Origin: an uncultured Gemmatimonadota bacterium
GTDB lineage: Bacteria > Gemmatimonadota > Gemmatimonadetes > Palauibacterales > Palauibacteraceae
Assembly (NCBI GenBank): GCA_913043255.1
Contig: CAJWLK010000002.1
Span: 1-64,000 of the forward strand
Length of the DNA: 64,000 bases
Reading direction: 5' to 3'
The position numbers were made by a program, and so were the translations under genes. Under the pieces are notes generated by a model. It searched no databases and was not told where the DNA came from. It saw nothing but the letters and a program-made list of their open reading frames with translations. Shown here in pieces: positions 35,590 through 44,704 of this stretch. Position 1 is the stretch's first letter; every line of letters starts with the position of its first letter.

Positions 35590-36930
35590 TCAAGAGGACC
35601 AAATAGCGCGCATCGCGGCCGCAAAAGCAGTCTTTATGTCCGGCTCACCGTTAAGTACTCCCTTTTCAACGCGTCTTTGGCCAGCGACATACACACTTGC
35701 GATGTCTCGAACATCTCCGCCTACGATCCATGCATCCAAAGCGACTTCAAGCTCCTGTCCGCATATTGTAGGCCCTTCTTCGTCTAGCACGACCAAGTCG
35801 GCCCTGCTCCCACACGATAATGCAGCGGTACCATAGCCAGCGGCTCGACGGCCACCATCCACGAGCCATGACCATACAGGTACGCCGACACCTTGTTCGG
35901 TCGCCAAACGTGCTCGCTTCTGATCACGAAGACGCTGACCATATTCAAGCTGACGAACCTCATCGACCGGAGACACACGCACGTTGCAGTCAGAGCCAAT
36001 TGCCGCAAACCCGCTGGCGTGAAAGTGTTCACGAGCCTGGAAGATTCCATCACCCAAGTACGCCTCAGTCAGTGGACACAGGACTACGTTTGCAGCAGCC
36101 TCCCGGATAACGACTCTTTCTGCATCAGTAGCGTGAGTCGCATGCACGAGATTCCAACGTGGACCAATCGGCACCATGTCACCTAAGAGTTCGATCGGAG
36201 TTCTACCGAAACGCTCTCGACACTCAAGCACCTCACGCATCTGTTCGCTTACGTGAATATGAATTGGCGCGGATTCGCCGAGAATAGCCTCGGCACCTTC
36301 TATGAGGGGAACAAGATCTTCAGGAGGTACCGCCCGCAACGAATGAGGGGCAACACCATTTGCAACATCGCCCATAGCTTCGAGCGTCAACAGAAAGTCT
36401 TCGACTGAATCGTGGACAAATCTTTTTTGTTCAAAAGAAGCTGGAGCACCATCGAAACCGGATGTCCGGTAGTAAACAGGGAGCAGGGTAAGTGGAAGAC
36501 CAATATCGTTTGCCGCTGTAACAATAGCGTCTGTCATGGCTAAACTTCGACTGCCACCCGACTGATGGTGCAAGTAATGGAATTCGACAACGTGTGTGAA
36601 CCCGTTACACATCATCTCAGCGTATGTGTAACAAGCAATCGCATAAAGTTGTTCAGGTGTAATAGCATTAGCCAGACGATACATTGCTTCACGCCAGGTC
36701 CAAAAAGACTCTTCCCCATACGCGGCTTCCCCTCGACCCGCTAACGCGCGTTGAAACACATGTGAGTGCGCATTCGTCATCCCCGGAATCGCAATAAAAC
36801 CATCATATGGAGGGCCGCCGGGAACGATTCGAACAATGCAACCATCGGGTCCGATCTCAATGGTACGATCCGCTTCAAAACCTTCTGGACCTAATATCGC
36901 ACGAAACGTGAGTGAGCGACCGTCAAACAT
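35590..36930 (-). CDS. hutF: Formimidoylglutamate deiminase-like amidohydrolase
   Basis: About 446 residues of the amidohydrolase superfamily. Zinc ligands are visible in NAHSHVFQRALAGRGE (HSH near residue 54), HIHVSEQ around 210, HATH around 245 and SDCN near 300 (the Asp ligand). The segment HSHVFQRALAG...FWTWREAMY matches formimidoylglutamate deiminase, which in histidine breakdown turns formimino-glutamate into formylglutamate and ammonia. No other hut gene is present in the window, so its place in histidine use is inferred from sequence only. ATG 36930 is taken; GTG 36933 is possible. Confidence 0.87.
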   Translation of the reverse strand: MFDGRSLTFRAILGPEGFEADRTIEIGPDGCIVRIVPGGPPYDGFIAIPGMTNAHSHVFQRALAGRGEAAYGEESFWTWREAMYRLANAITPEQLYAIACYTYAEMMCNGFTHVVEFHYLHHQSGGSRSLAMTDAIVTAANDIGLPLTLLPVYYRTSGFDGAPASFEQKRFVHDSVEDFLLTLEAMGDVANGVAPHSLRAVPPEDLVPLIEGAEAILGESAPIHIHVSEQMREVLECRERFGRTPIELLGDMVPIGPRWNLVHATHATDAERVVIREAAANVVLCPLTEAYLGDGIFQAREHFHASGFAAIGSDCNVRVSPVDEVRQLEYGQRLRDQKRARLATEQGVGVPVWSWLVDGGRRAAGYGTAALSCGSRADLVVLDEEGPTICGQELEVALDAWIVGGDVRDIASVYVAGQRRVEKGVLNGEPDIKTAFAAAMRAIWSS

Positions 36931-36933
36931 CAC

Positions 36934-37170
36934 CCAGTTACACCATACGCTTCAGAGGTCACAGGCGAATAAACGATTTTAAACTCTCCACACATTTCTC
37001 GACTACTAGACCCTACAGTACGCAGCACCATTCTTTGCGAGTCCTCCCATTACGCTTACACAAGCAAACGAACCATCATACCTTTATACCTACGAATTCA
37101 ATCTAAGTAACTTACAAAACACCCCTTCGACCCGCCTGACGCGGTTCAAGACGATCAGGAGTTTCAGATC
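36934..37170. other. Divergent intergenic region
   Basis: About 240 bases between the divergent hutF-like and choice-of-anchor-B genes. It is comparatively A+C rich on the plus strand. AGGAG at 37157-37161 is the ribosome site of the latter. No clear promoter hexamer pair, repeat or RNA is seen. Confidence 0.35.
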
Positions 37171-39633
37171 ATGCGTTTTTTTCGTCTTCACTTTGTGATG
37201 TCTGTCATGTTCACGATTGGGACCGCACCTCTCTTTAGCCAGACCCACAGCCAGAGCCTCAATAGAATTGATGCTGCTTCCCTCATCGGCTTTGGCACCG
37301 CAACTGTTGCTTCTGGAGATGAGGTTTTTGTGAGCCGCCCCGGCGACTTCGTTGGCTTCCCAATGCCTGGCTCAGAAGCAGGCAGTGTCCACGTGTTTCG
37401 ACATGAAGCAAGCGGTTGGGAAGAGGTTTCATCGGTGTCGGATCCTAGTGGCAATTACGGAGATGGGTTTGGGGCAGCCATTGCTGCTTTTGGAGATCTG
37501 CTCGTTGTGGGCGCACCAAAGAAAAATGAAGGGCGTGGTGGCGCCTACATGTTCCTACGTGAAGATGACATATGGACTCTGGTCCAAAGCTTTGAAGCTC
37601 CAAACGGAATGCCAGGAGACGCTTTCGGATCTTCGATCGCTATCCAAGAAGGGGCTGGATTGATTGGGGCGCCAGGTCGGGGAGAAGGTGGATCTGTATT
37701 CGCCTATGTGCAGACTCCAAATGGAGTCGATGAGTTTGAACTTACAGGATCTGTGGCAGGTAAGGATTCTCACTTCGGCGCATCACTGAGTATGGAAGGA
37801 AACCTAGCGTTGATCGGCGCACCAGGACCGTTTCGACTCCAGACTGCCGGCTGGCAACTACCACCTCCAGCATTCCAAGCCGGCTCCGGATTCGTGTTTC
37901 AACGAGAAGGCGATGGCTGGAAAGAAGCGGCGCATCTGTCCGCATCCGGTGGAATCTCCGTTGGGCTTTCCGTGCTTCTCGTTGGCGGTGAAGCACTCCT
38001 TGGTTCCCCAATGGCAAACCGAGGTTCGGGCGGCATATTCCGATTTACAGCAGACGCGGCGGGTACTTGGTCAGAAGCTGGACAAGTAAATCCAGAAGGT
38101 CCACAGTCCCAATTTCCATCCTTATTTGGTTTTACGATGAGTCGTGCGGGGAATCGATTGGTCGTAGGCGCGCCAGGAATCGGCCAATTCGGGGGGGGAG
38201 CTTACGTGCTGACACGTACTGAGGCAGGGGGGTGGACGGAAGAACAGCTGCTCACAGCTGAAACTAAAGGACTTATGGGCTTCATGGGCAATTCGGTCGC
38301 AGGAGGCGATGAATTTGTCGTAGTCGGGGCTCCTGGCTCAGAGTTCTTCGAGGGCATCGGCTTCGTGTTCGCCCTCGATAGCCAAGGCGAATGGAAACAG
38401 ACCGAATCGATTTTCGAGGCCAATTCAGGGCCGGACGCCGTAACTGGGGGTGAGCAACGATGCGGAGATGATGGTGTAGTTGCGGGTTTCGGGTGTCAGG
38501 ATGTTGAACTCGTATCATTCATGCCGGTTAACGAAGTTGGCGGTGCGCGAGGAATCATGGTTAGCGACATCTGGGGTTGGACGGATCCAGACACCGGGCG
38601 CGAGTATGCGATCTTAGGACGGTTTAATGGCACCTCCTTTATCGATGTGACGGACGCTGAGAACCCTTTGTATTTGGGCAATCTTTCGCTAACTGAGGGT
38701 GCGACACCTAACCTGTGGCGCGATATGAAGGTATATCAGGACCACGTCTATATCGTGGCCGACAACGCTGGGCAGCATGGTATGCAGGTGTTCGACTTGA
38801 TGCGGCTACGCGACGTGACTAATGCACCGGTCGAGTTCGATGAGGACGCACTTTATACCGAATTGCATTCAGCCCATAATATTATAATCAACGAAGAATC
38901 AGGATTCGCGTACGTAGTGGGGGGCAGCGGTGGCGGAGAAACTTGCGGCGGCGCCCTTCACATGATCGACCTGCGTGAACCCAAAAACCCAGTCTTTGTA
39001 GGTTGCTACGCTGACCCCGAGACGGGAATGGCCGGCCGGCCTGGTTCCACGCACGATGCACAATGCGTCATGTATCGTGGTCCCGACCAGGACTATGCAG
39101 GGAAGGAAATCTGCTTCAACGCGAGCGAAACCGCTCTTGGCATTGGCGACGTATCCGACAAGGATAATCCGACACCCATCTCGAACGTCTCTTATCCAAG
39201 TTTGGCTTATTCGCATCAAGGTTGGCTATCTGAGGATCATAAGTACTTTTATCTGAACGATGAACTTGATGAACTGCAGGGAGGCATCACTGGTACACGA
39301 ACCTTGATTTGGGATGTACAGGATCTTGATGACCCTGTCCTAGCCAATGAGTTCATCCAAGATAACCCAGCCTCCGATCACAACCTTTACGTACGTGGCC
39401 AGTTCATGTACCAATCGAACTATGTGAGCGGACTCCGGGTATTCGACATTTCCGAGCCTGAAAATCCCAAGCTGGTCGGGTTTTTCGACACTGTTTCAGG
39501 AAGCCCGGACACGCCTGGTTTTGCCGGCTCGTGGAGTAATTATCCATTCTTCGAGTCTGGCAACATTATAGTGTCGAGTATGCGCGAGGGACTGTTCGTA
39601 CTTAAGAAGCGCCAACCCGAACTTGTGCCTTAG
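37171..39633 (+). CDS. Secreted FG-GAP/choice-of-anchor B family protein
   Basis: An 820-residue exported protein. Residues 1-25 form a signal peptide ending FSQ. Residues about 30-435 are FG-GAP/integrin-alpha-like blades, each with a GDxFGxSIA...LIGAPG style repeat (for example GDAFGSSIAIQEG with LIGAPGRG). Residues about 450-815 are a choice-of-anchor B region of LVIVP-type repeats with marks SAHNIIINEESGFAYVVGG, GSTHDAQCVMYRGPDQDYAGKEICF, and LAYSHQGWLSEDHKYFYLNDE. No C-terminal anchor is attached here. It probably folds as two beta-propellers on the cell surface or in the medium. AGGAG nine bases before ATG 37171 supports the start. Function unknown. Confidence 0.85.
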   Translation: MRFFRLHFVMSVMFTIGTAPLFSQTHSQSLNRIDAASLIGFGTATVASGDEVFVSRPGDFVGFPMPGSEAGSVHVFRHEASGWEEVSSVSDPSGNYGDGFGAAIAAFGDLLVVGAPKKNEGRGGAYMFLREDDIWTLVQSFEAPNGMPGDAFGSSIAIQEGAGLIGAPGRGEGGSVFAYVQTPNGVDEFELTGSVAGKDSHFGASLSMEGNLALIGAPGPFRLQTAGWQLPPPAFQAGSGFVFQREGDGWKEAAHLSASGGISVGLSVLLVGGEALLGSPMANRGSGGIFRFTADAAGTWSEAGQVNPEGPQSQFPSLFGFTMSRAGNRLVVGAPGIGQFGGGAYVLTRTEAGGWTEEQLLTAETKGLMGFMGNSVAGGDEFVVVGAPGSEFFEGIGFVFALDSQGEWKQTESIFEANSGPDAVTGGEQRCGDDGVVAGFGCQDVELVSFMPVNEVGGARGIMVSDIWGWTDPDTGREYAILGRFNGTSFIDVTDAENPLYLGNLSLTEGATPNLWRDMKVYQDHVYIVADNAGQHGMQVFDLMRLRDVTNAPVEFDEDALYTELHSAHNIIINEESGFAYVVGGSGGGETCGGALHMIDLREPKNPVFVGCYADPETGMAGRPGSTHDAQCVMYRGPDQDYAGKEICFNASETALGIGDVSDKDNPTPISNVSYPSLAYSHQGWLSEDHKYFYLNDELDELQGGITGTRTLIWDVQDLDDPVLANEFIQDNPASDHNLYVRGQFMYQSNYVSGLRVFDISEPENPKLVGFFDTVSGSPDTPGFAGSWSNYPFFESGNIIVSSMREGLFVLKKRQPELVP

Positions 39634-39727
39634 GGAGTCTCCGTGACTAACGAATAGCGATAACCCACGGCACGTGCAGTCTCAGTGACGTCATGCCGCC
39701 GCAAGTCACACGGCGAAGTCAGTCCAA

Positions 39728-40381
39728 TTAGGCGAGAAGTATCGTACCAAGCGCGAATATTGCTGCCGCTTGAGTCGGTTCAATGACAGGAAGGTCAACC
39801 GCCTGCTCTAGCTGATCGCGGTTACTAGCCATCCCAGAGCAACCGAGGATGAGGACGTCAGCTCCATCTTCGTCACGCAGCAGTTCAGCAACAAGCCTCA
39901 TCTTGTCGAAGGCTAGCACTGGATCAAGGAGTTCCGTAACTCCGAGACCAATCGCACGATCGCCAGCACACCGTGAATCGAACCCTAGTTCGCGGATTTG
40001 GGACGCATGGCGTGGAATCGACTGTTTGAGGATTGAAACCACACCAAACCTTGATCCTTTGCTCATGGCAGTCAGCATCGCAGATTCAGCTATTCCAAAA
40101 ACCGGTTTTTTCGAGATTCCACGGGCCTCCCGAAGACCTGGGTCACTAAAACAACCGATCACGAATGCACTAGCTTCATCCTGGCGTCCCCGAATCAGAT
40201 CGCAGATCGGAGTGACAACGCTTGCCACGTGCTCGTCCGTTTCGATCCCCGCTGGCCCATTTTCCAAAGTCACGCACTCTAGAGCAGGTCCGTGTGGTAT
40301 ACGGAGCCTCTCTACAGCTGCGTCCATTTTAGCCGTTACGGCCGTGGTTGAGTTCGGATTGATGATGATAATGGGTCCCAT
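39728..40381 (-). CDS. Asp/Glu/hydantoin racemase family protein
   Basis: A 217-residue protein of the HyuE-like racemase family. The N-terminus INPNSTTAVT is the hallmark; the two catalytic cysteines are in GCFSDPGL (about residue 75) and LGCSGMA (about residue 180), as expected for two-base racemases. Hydantoin racemases interconvert D- and L-5-substituted hydantoins so that a stereospecific hydantoinase can use both; related members are aspartate racemases or allantoin racemases. It is not linked to the hyuAB genes 30 kb away. GGGAG precedes ATG 40381. Confidence 0.85.
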   Translation of the reverse strand: MGPIIIINPNSTTAVTAKMDAAVERLRIPHGPALECVTLENGPAGIETDEHVASVVTPICDLIRGRQDEASAFVIGCFSDPGLREARGISKKPVFGIAESAMLTAMSKGSRFGVVSILKQSIPRHASQIRELGFDSRCAGDRAIGLGVTELLDPVLAFDKMRLVAELLRDEDGADVLILGCSGMASNRDQLEQAVDLPVIEPTQAAAIFALGTILLA

Positions 40382-40475
40382 AGTCTCCCTAAATCGCCTC
40401 CACGAACATTTGCCTGTCTATCATCATGGCAGCACGTGCCAATTTTCGGCCATCACCAATTAAGAACGAGGAGAC

Positions 40476-41354
40476 CTAATGTTCGGGCCACCTGCGTGCC
40501 TGGACCCGATCGAGCGGCTGCAGCCCACGGGACACTCGATATGCGGTGCGCTCGGCAAGGTCAAACTGGTCACCCGGCGCGAGGAAGTAGAACTGCCCCC
40601 CGCTATCGAGCATACTCTCGTGATCATAAATGGCCACATACGATTCACCTACCACTTCGAACCGATCACCACGCACGACAATCGCGGTATTCTCATCGAT
40701 ACCAATCCCGAGGAGTTCCGGCTTGGCTTGGATAACGTCGATAAGGTCGAACTGACGGTTTCTGTAAAGCAGGTGCTGGTCTACAGCCGTGTTGCGCAGG
40801 AAACCAAACCCTTCCTCGTGATCACCCATCATAATCGTGTTGGTGCGTGTGTCCCCACGCGCCAAATATGACCCCTGGATGGTCGCACCAGCTGAAGAAC
40901 CTCCAATCACTCCGCCTCGGTCCAAAAGTGCCCACAACTCTTCTTCAGTCCTCGTGCCTAGATAGGAGTCAGCCAGTCGCCATTGTCGTCCGCCCGTAAA
41001 CCATACACCGGAAGCTTTTTGGATCGCATGGACAAAAGCGTCAGTCTCAGCCTCTTCACGATCATAGGTGTGAAGCAAAGTAAGATTCCGCACTCCAGCC
41101 TGATGAAATGGTCGTAACCCTCCGAAGGACTGGTCATAAGATTCAGCGCCACCTGCGGTCGGAATTACAACGATGTGCGCATGAGGTCCACCGGCCAGTT
41201 GAACAAACCGATCAACAATCTCCGAGCTTCTCATACCTCCACCTACAACAACCAAGGACCCATTTGGTGGCCCAACGTCCTGGGCTACGGCGCCCTCTCC
41301 GAGAATCTGGATGCAAACACAGATCACAATGGTAAATCGGACAATTCGTCGCAT
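40476..41354 (-). CDS. Secreted cyanophycinase-like S51 peptidase
   Basis: About 292 residues with a signal peptide ending VAQ (residue about 25). The peptidase S51 fold is marked by GSLVVVGGG, VVIPTAGG, FTGGRQWRL and the nucleophile elbow IGGSSAGATIQG with catalytic Ser near residue 155, followed by GFGFLRNTAVDQHLLYRNR and LGIGIDENTAIVV. Cyanophycinases degrade the Asp-Arg polymer cyanophycin; extracellular forms occur in bacteria that feed on cyanobacterial material. A general beta-Asp peptidase role is also possible. ATG 41354 with GAGG seven bases upstream is preferred to GTG 41357. Confidence 0.85.
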   Translation of the reverse strand: MRRIVRFTIVICVCIQILGEGAVAQDVGPPNGSLVVVGGGMRSSEIVDRFVQLAGGPHAHIVVIPTAGGAESYDQSFGGLRPFHQAGVRNLTLLHTYDREEAETDAFVHAIQKASGVWFTGGRQWRLADSYLGTRTEEELWALLDRGGVIGGSSAGATIQGSYLARGDTRTNTIMMGDHEEGFGFLRNTAVDQHLLYRNRQFDLIDVIQAKPELLGIGIDENTAIVVRGDRFEVVGESYVAIYDHESMLDSGGQFYFLAPGDQFDLAERTAYRVSRGLQPLDRVQARRWPEH

Positions 41355-41395
41355 CACTCGTCCTCTCGCTACGGTTTGATCAAAAGTGAGCCGGA

Positions 41396-42172
41396 TTATG
41401 GACCCACCCGAAGTCCATCGATTTCATCGGACCCCAAGAACCTGCTATCGATATTCATGTACCAACTCCGTTTTCGTGGAATCCGTAGTCCGTCTTGGGA
41501 TAGAGTTAGTCCTTCGAACACTAGGTACTCACCGTCATTGATACTCTCATCGTGATAGAAGCGACATCCGACCAGTTCGGCCGTACTGGGCTCGAAGTAA
41601 AAGTACCATGTGTCGCCGCCAACCATAGGTTCATAGGTGAGCCGAACCGCATGCACCTCACGCCCTTCGAATGTCGTAGCAGTGACTTCCGGATCGAGAT
41701 AGGCACCCGGATCTCTAATCTTCATTGGAATTCCAGCCAAGAAACCATAATAGCTTCGCCAGAACACTCCGTTCTCGCGATGGAGTCGCATGCGCTCCAT
41801 TGTCTCCCTGCTCAGATCATCTTGCCCATCTACGGTAGCCGACCATTCGCTTCCAGACACCTGATATTCGATCGTTGAACCCGCGTATCGACCTGACAGC
41901 ATGAACTCGGACTGATCCACACCAAAGCTAAAGTTAACAGCAACACGCTCTTCACCTTCCGAATTAGTGCCAGCCCAAGACATGCCTAGCTGTCTATTAC
42001 CCCAAACTCCGTTTGGATCGTGGAATTCAACTGAACGGGCTACGAGCTTGGCAGCTGGGGTCTCTTCGACATCCTCAGAAACATCCGTTTTATCTGAGAT
42101 GGAACAAGCCACGAAAAGCCAAGGCAAGATCACCCAACAACGTGATGGAAGACGGTAGGATGTAGTATTCAT
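41396..42172 (-). CDS. Lipoprotein, possibly DUF6503 family
   Basis: About 258 residues. Signal peptide with lipobox LFVAC (cleavage before Cys near residue 23), then an acidic linker (DVSEDVEETP). The mature region begins with a helix and HDPNGVWGNRQLGMSW, and later has EVHAVRLTYEPMVGGDTWYFYFEPSTAELVGCRFYH, resembling outer-membrane-lipoprotein-like beta folds of the DUF6503 type (a comparison from memory and not tested). ATG 42172 is chosen for the signal peptide; reading on to 42235 would overlap the divergent FKBP gene reading frame. Function unknown. Confidence 0.65.
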   Translation of the reverse strand: MNTTSYRLPSRCWVILPWLFVACSISDKTDVSEDVEETPAAKLVARSVEFHDPNGVWGNRQLGMSWAGTNSEGEERVAVNFSFGVDQSEFMLSGRYAGSTIEYQVSGSEWSATVDGQDDLSRETMERMRLHRENGVFWRSYYGFLAGIPMKIRDPGAYLDPEVTATTFEGREVHAVRLTYEPMVGGDTWYFYFEPSTAELVGCRFYHDESINDGEYLVFEGLTLSQDGLRIPRKRSWYMNIDSRFLGSDEIDGLRVGP

Positions 42173-42343
42173 CCATCGATTGTACGATTTCGTGGCGGTC
42201 TGACCAAGTCGTCGATGTGCCGCACAACTAATCATGGCTTGTTACGAGCGACTCAGATGGCGATTTTCGAACATGCGCGGCCGCACATTGTTCCTAAATG
42301 GCCCGTTTCAACTTTGACCCAATTGAAAATTTGGAGAGATTTC

Positions 42344-42916
42344 ATGCGCTACATATGGACCCATGCGACTCCTATTAAGGTGGTCGCTTCTCTTGGTCTT
42401 GCAGCCCTCATCGGAGCTTGTGATGCTGAGACCGAGCCAGATTCAAGTAATACAGACACGCAATTAGATGTGGTTGAAGAGGCACCAGCGCCCGACGTAA
42501 TTACCGATGTGAGAGAGATTGAGTGGGCCCCAGAGCTTGAAGTGAATTTCGATGAGATGGAACTACAAGAGAGTGGTCTCTATATACAGGTTCTCCAGAC
42601 AGGAAGTGGACCGGGAGCCGGTCATGGCGATGAAATGGAAGTCCATTACACTGTCTGGCTCCCCAATGGTAGTAAGCTCGACTCGAGTTACGACCACTCG
42701 CCCCCAGACCCGCTGCCCATGGTGCTCGGGATAACGGGCCTCATCGATGGCTGGGTAGAGGGAGTAACGGGCATGCGGGTCGGAGAGCGTAGAAAACTTG
42801 TTTTACCATACGATCTTGCCTATGGGGCTGCGGGACGACCGGGAGGAGTGCCTCCTTACACGCCACTGACCTTCATTGTCGAACTGGCTGAACACATTCC
42901 GGCAGGCGAAGGATGA
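42344..42916 (+). CDS. FKBP-type peptidyl-prolyl isomerase lipoprotein
   Basis: About 190 residues. A signal peptide with lipobox LIGAC anchors it on the periplasmic side; an acidic linker follows and the C-terminal 115 residues are an FKBP domain with VHYTVWLPNGSKLDSSYDH, GLIDGWVEGVTGMRVGERRKLVLPYDLAYG and PYTPLTFIVEL, containing the usual aromatic pocket residues (Tyr, Asp, Phe/Trp). It would fold proline-containing exported proteins. GGAGAG five bases before ATG 42344 fixes the start. Its stop overlaps the next start as ATGA. Confidence 0.9.
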   Translation: MRYIWTHATPIKVVASLGLAALIGACDAETEPDSSNTDTQLDVVEEAPAPDVITDVREIEWAPELEVNFDEMELQESGLYIQVLQTGSGPGAGHGDEMEVHYTVWLPNGSKLDSSYDHSPPDPLPMVLGITGLIDGWVEGVTGMRVGERRKLVLPYDLAYGAAGRPGGVPPYTPLTFIVELAEHIPAGEG

Positions 42917-43704
42917 TTCCCGAAAGTACTGGTGTGACAAAACGTTATATTCGGTATACCAACCCAACTGACGTAAGCTCTACACCTCACTGGGGCGTAC
43001 TCGAGGATGGCACCGTGGAGGAACTGGCGCTGGAACCGTTCGACGGTGAACAGCGGACCGGAACACAAACGCGCCTCGAGGAGGTTCGCCTACTCGCACC
43101 CACCACTCCGTCTAAAATCCTCGCAGTAGGGCGAAACTTTCGCAGCCACCTGCATGGGCACGAGGCGCCATCCGAACCTGGACTGTTTGCTAAGATGCCA
43201 AGCTCACTCATTGGTCCAGGTGATCCGATCGTGATTCCACCAGATGCCGAAGATCTCCATTTTGAAGGCGAACTCGTAATTATCATTGGCAAACTGACCC
43301 GTAATGTCACAACCGAAGAAGCATCGGAACACGTGTTTGGTGTTACTGCGGGGAACGACGTGAGTGAACGCGCGTGGCAGGATCAGGATTTGCAGTGGCT
43401 TCGTGCCAAGGGGAGTGATTCGTTCGGGCCCATGGGACCAGTTCTCGTGAGTGGCGGAGACTACGACGACCTGCTCATCGAAACCCGTGTGAACGGTGAG
43501 ACTCTACAATCTGAACGCTCGGGAGATCTTATTTTCCCTGTCGAGGAAGTAATCAGTTTTGCCAGCCGGTATTTCACACTCTTACCGGGAGATGCGATCT
43601 ATACGGGCACGCCCGGCTCAACATCGGCACTTAACCCTGGAGATCGCGTCGAGGTCGAGGTTGAAGGCGTCGGGACACTGGAAAACCCCGTAGTCGCAGC
43701 ATGA
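42913..43704 (+). CDS. Fumarylacetoacetate hydrolase family protein
   Basis: A 263-residue FAH-family enzyme. The metal site is visible as HFEGELVIIIG (Glu-x-Glu near residues 116-118) with a later Asp in TAGNDVSERAWQ; KILAVGRNFRSHLHGHE at about residue 70 is the family entry motif and GDAIYTGTPGS the closing one. Such enzymes split C-C bonds of acylpyruvates or decarboxylate oxaloacetate; the exact substrate cannot be told. It has no signal peptide although the gene is fused by an ATGA overlap to a secreted FKBP gene, so co-translation does not imply co-localisation. Confidence 0.88.
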   Translation: MIPESTGVTKRYIRYTNPTDVSSTPHWGVLEDGTVEELALEPFDGEQRTGTQTRLEEVRLLAPTTPSKILAVGRNFRSHLHGHEAPSEPGLFAKMPSSLIGPGDPIVIPPDAEDLHFEGELVIIIGKLTRNVTTEEASEHVFGVTAGNDVSERAWQDQDLQWLRAKGSDSFGPMGPVLVSGGDYDDLLIETRVNGETLQSERSGDLIFPVEEVISFASRYFTLLPGDAIYTGTPGSTSALNPGDRVEVEVEGVGTLENPVVAA

Positions 43705-43760
43705 TACTGACGTAGAAAAACACTCGCTTCCCTGCTCCCTTATCAATAGGAAAAAACTGA

Positions 43761-44192
43761 ATGCATTCGCACGTTCGACCATTCTGGATCGCACTGCTCG
43801 CACTGGGTGGAGTATATGCAAACGCTGCGGCCCAAGATGCCCAAACGACGGCTCATATGGTGTACACAGAGGAGCAGGCCACACGGGGAGAAGACGTGTT
43901 CTGGAATATCTGCTCCGAATGCCATTTCGAGGAAGACTTTGCGGGGCCTTTCATGCAGTCCTGGAGCGGGGCGATGGTGAAAGATCTGATGGACGAAATC
44001 AAGGCTACGATGCCCGAAGACAATCCGGGCGGACTAGAAGACTCCCAGTATCTCGATGTCATCACTTATATGTTTAAAATCAATGGTATGCCGACAGGTG
44101 ACACGGAAATAAGTACTACGGACGCCGGGATAATCGAAATCGACTGGCGACCCTCATACGATGAGCCGAACGATATCAAACCATACGACTAA
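43761..44192 (+). CDS. Small periplasmic c-type cytochrome
   Basis: A 143-residue protein with a signal peptide ending AAAQ and one haem c motif CSECH at residues 51-55. A methionine in ATMPED near residue 90 is the likely sixth ligand. The QYLDVITYMFKINGMP helix matches the C-terminal helix of class I cytochromes. It probably shuttles electrons in the periplasm, possibly to a PQQ enzyme or oxidase. It overlaps the start of the next gene by 32 bases. Confidence 0.85.
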   Translation: MHSHVRPFWIALLALGGVYANAAAQDAQTTAHMVYTEEQATRGEDVFWNICSECHFEEDFAGPFMQSWSGAMVKDLMDEIKATMPEDNPGGLEDSQYLDVITYMFKINGMPTGDTEISTTDAGIIEIDWRPSYDEPNDIKPYD

Positions 44193-44697
44193 AGACTCGT
44201 ATTACGGCTTCCTCGAGGAAATTGCTTGGTGCCTAGAGGTTGGAAACGATATCACTCGTTCCAGCGCCTCAGATCTGGCCGTATCAAAATGGAACGTATG
44301 TGAACACCTCGAGCATTTGATGCTTGCGGACCATAAGATCGTAAAGTGGATAGAGGACGTGGCCTTAGCCTCAGATTGTAAGCACCGCTCCGAAAAGCCT
44401 AAGGAGGTCGGCACTCTGATCCTGGCTTCAGGGCAAATTCCCCGAGGTCGCGGCCCCGCTCCAGAGGGGACCATCCCAAAAGGAGAATCGCTCGCAAGAG
44501 TAATCTCAAGACTGAAAGATGTACGGACCCTCGTAGACGGACTTGCAGAACAACTCGATGCAGTCAGTGCGTGCCTGAACACACTACCACACCATGTGCT
44601 CGGGCACTTCACACCGTCTGAGTGGCTACGGTTTCTTCACGTTCACCACATACACCATGCCAATATCATCAACGACATTGTCCGCAAACCAGCTTAA
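44161..44697 (+). CDS. DinB-like/DUF1569 protein
   Basis: A 178-residue helical protein. Histidines in CEHLEHLMLADHKIVKW and the C-terminal TPSEWLRFLHVHHIHHANIIND match the DUF1569 branch of the DinB four-helix bundle, which binds a divalent metal through three histidines. Family roles include thiol-dependent detoxification reactions, but for DUF1569 nothing is settled. ATG 44161 lies inside the cytochrome gene; translation is probably coupled. Confidence 0.8.
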   Translation: MSRTISNHTTKDSYYGFLEEIAWCLEVGNDITRSSASDLAVSKWNVCEHLEHLMLADHKIVKWIEDVALASDCKHRSEKPKEVGTLILASGQIPRGRGPAPEGTIPKGESLARVISRLKDVRTLVDGLAEQLDAVSACLNTLPHHVLGHFTPSEWLRFLHVHHIHHANIINDIVRKPA

Positions 44698-44704
44698 AAT
44701 CGCT

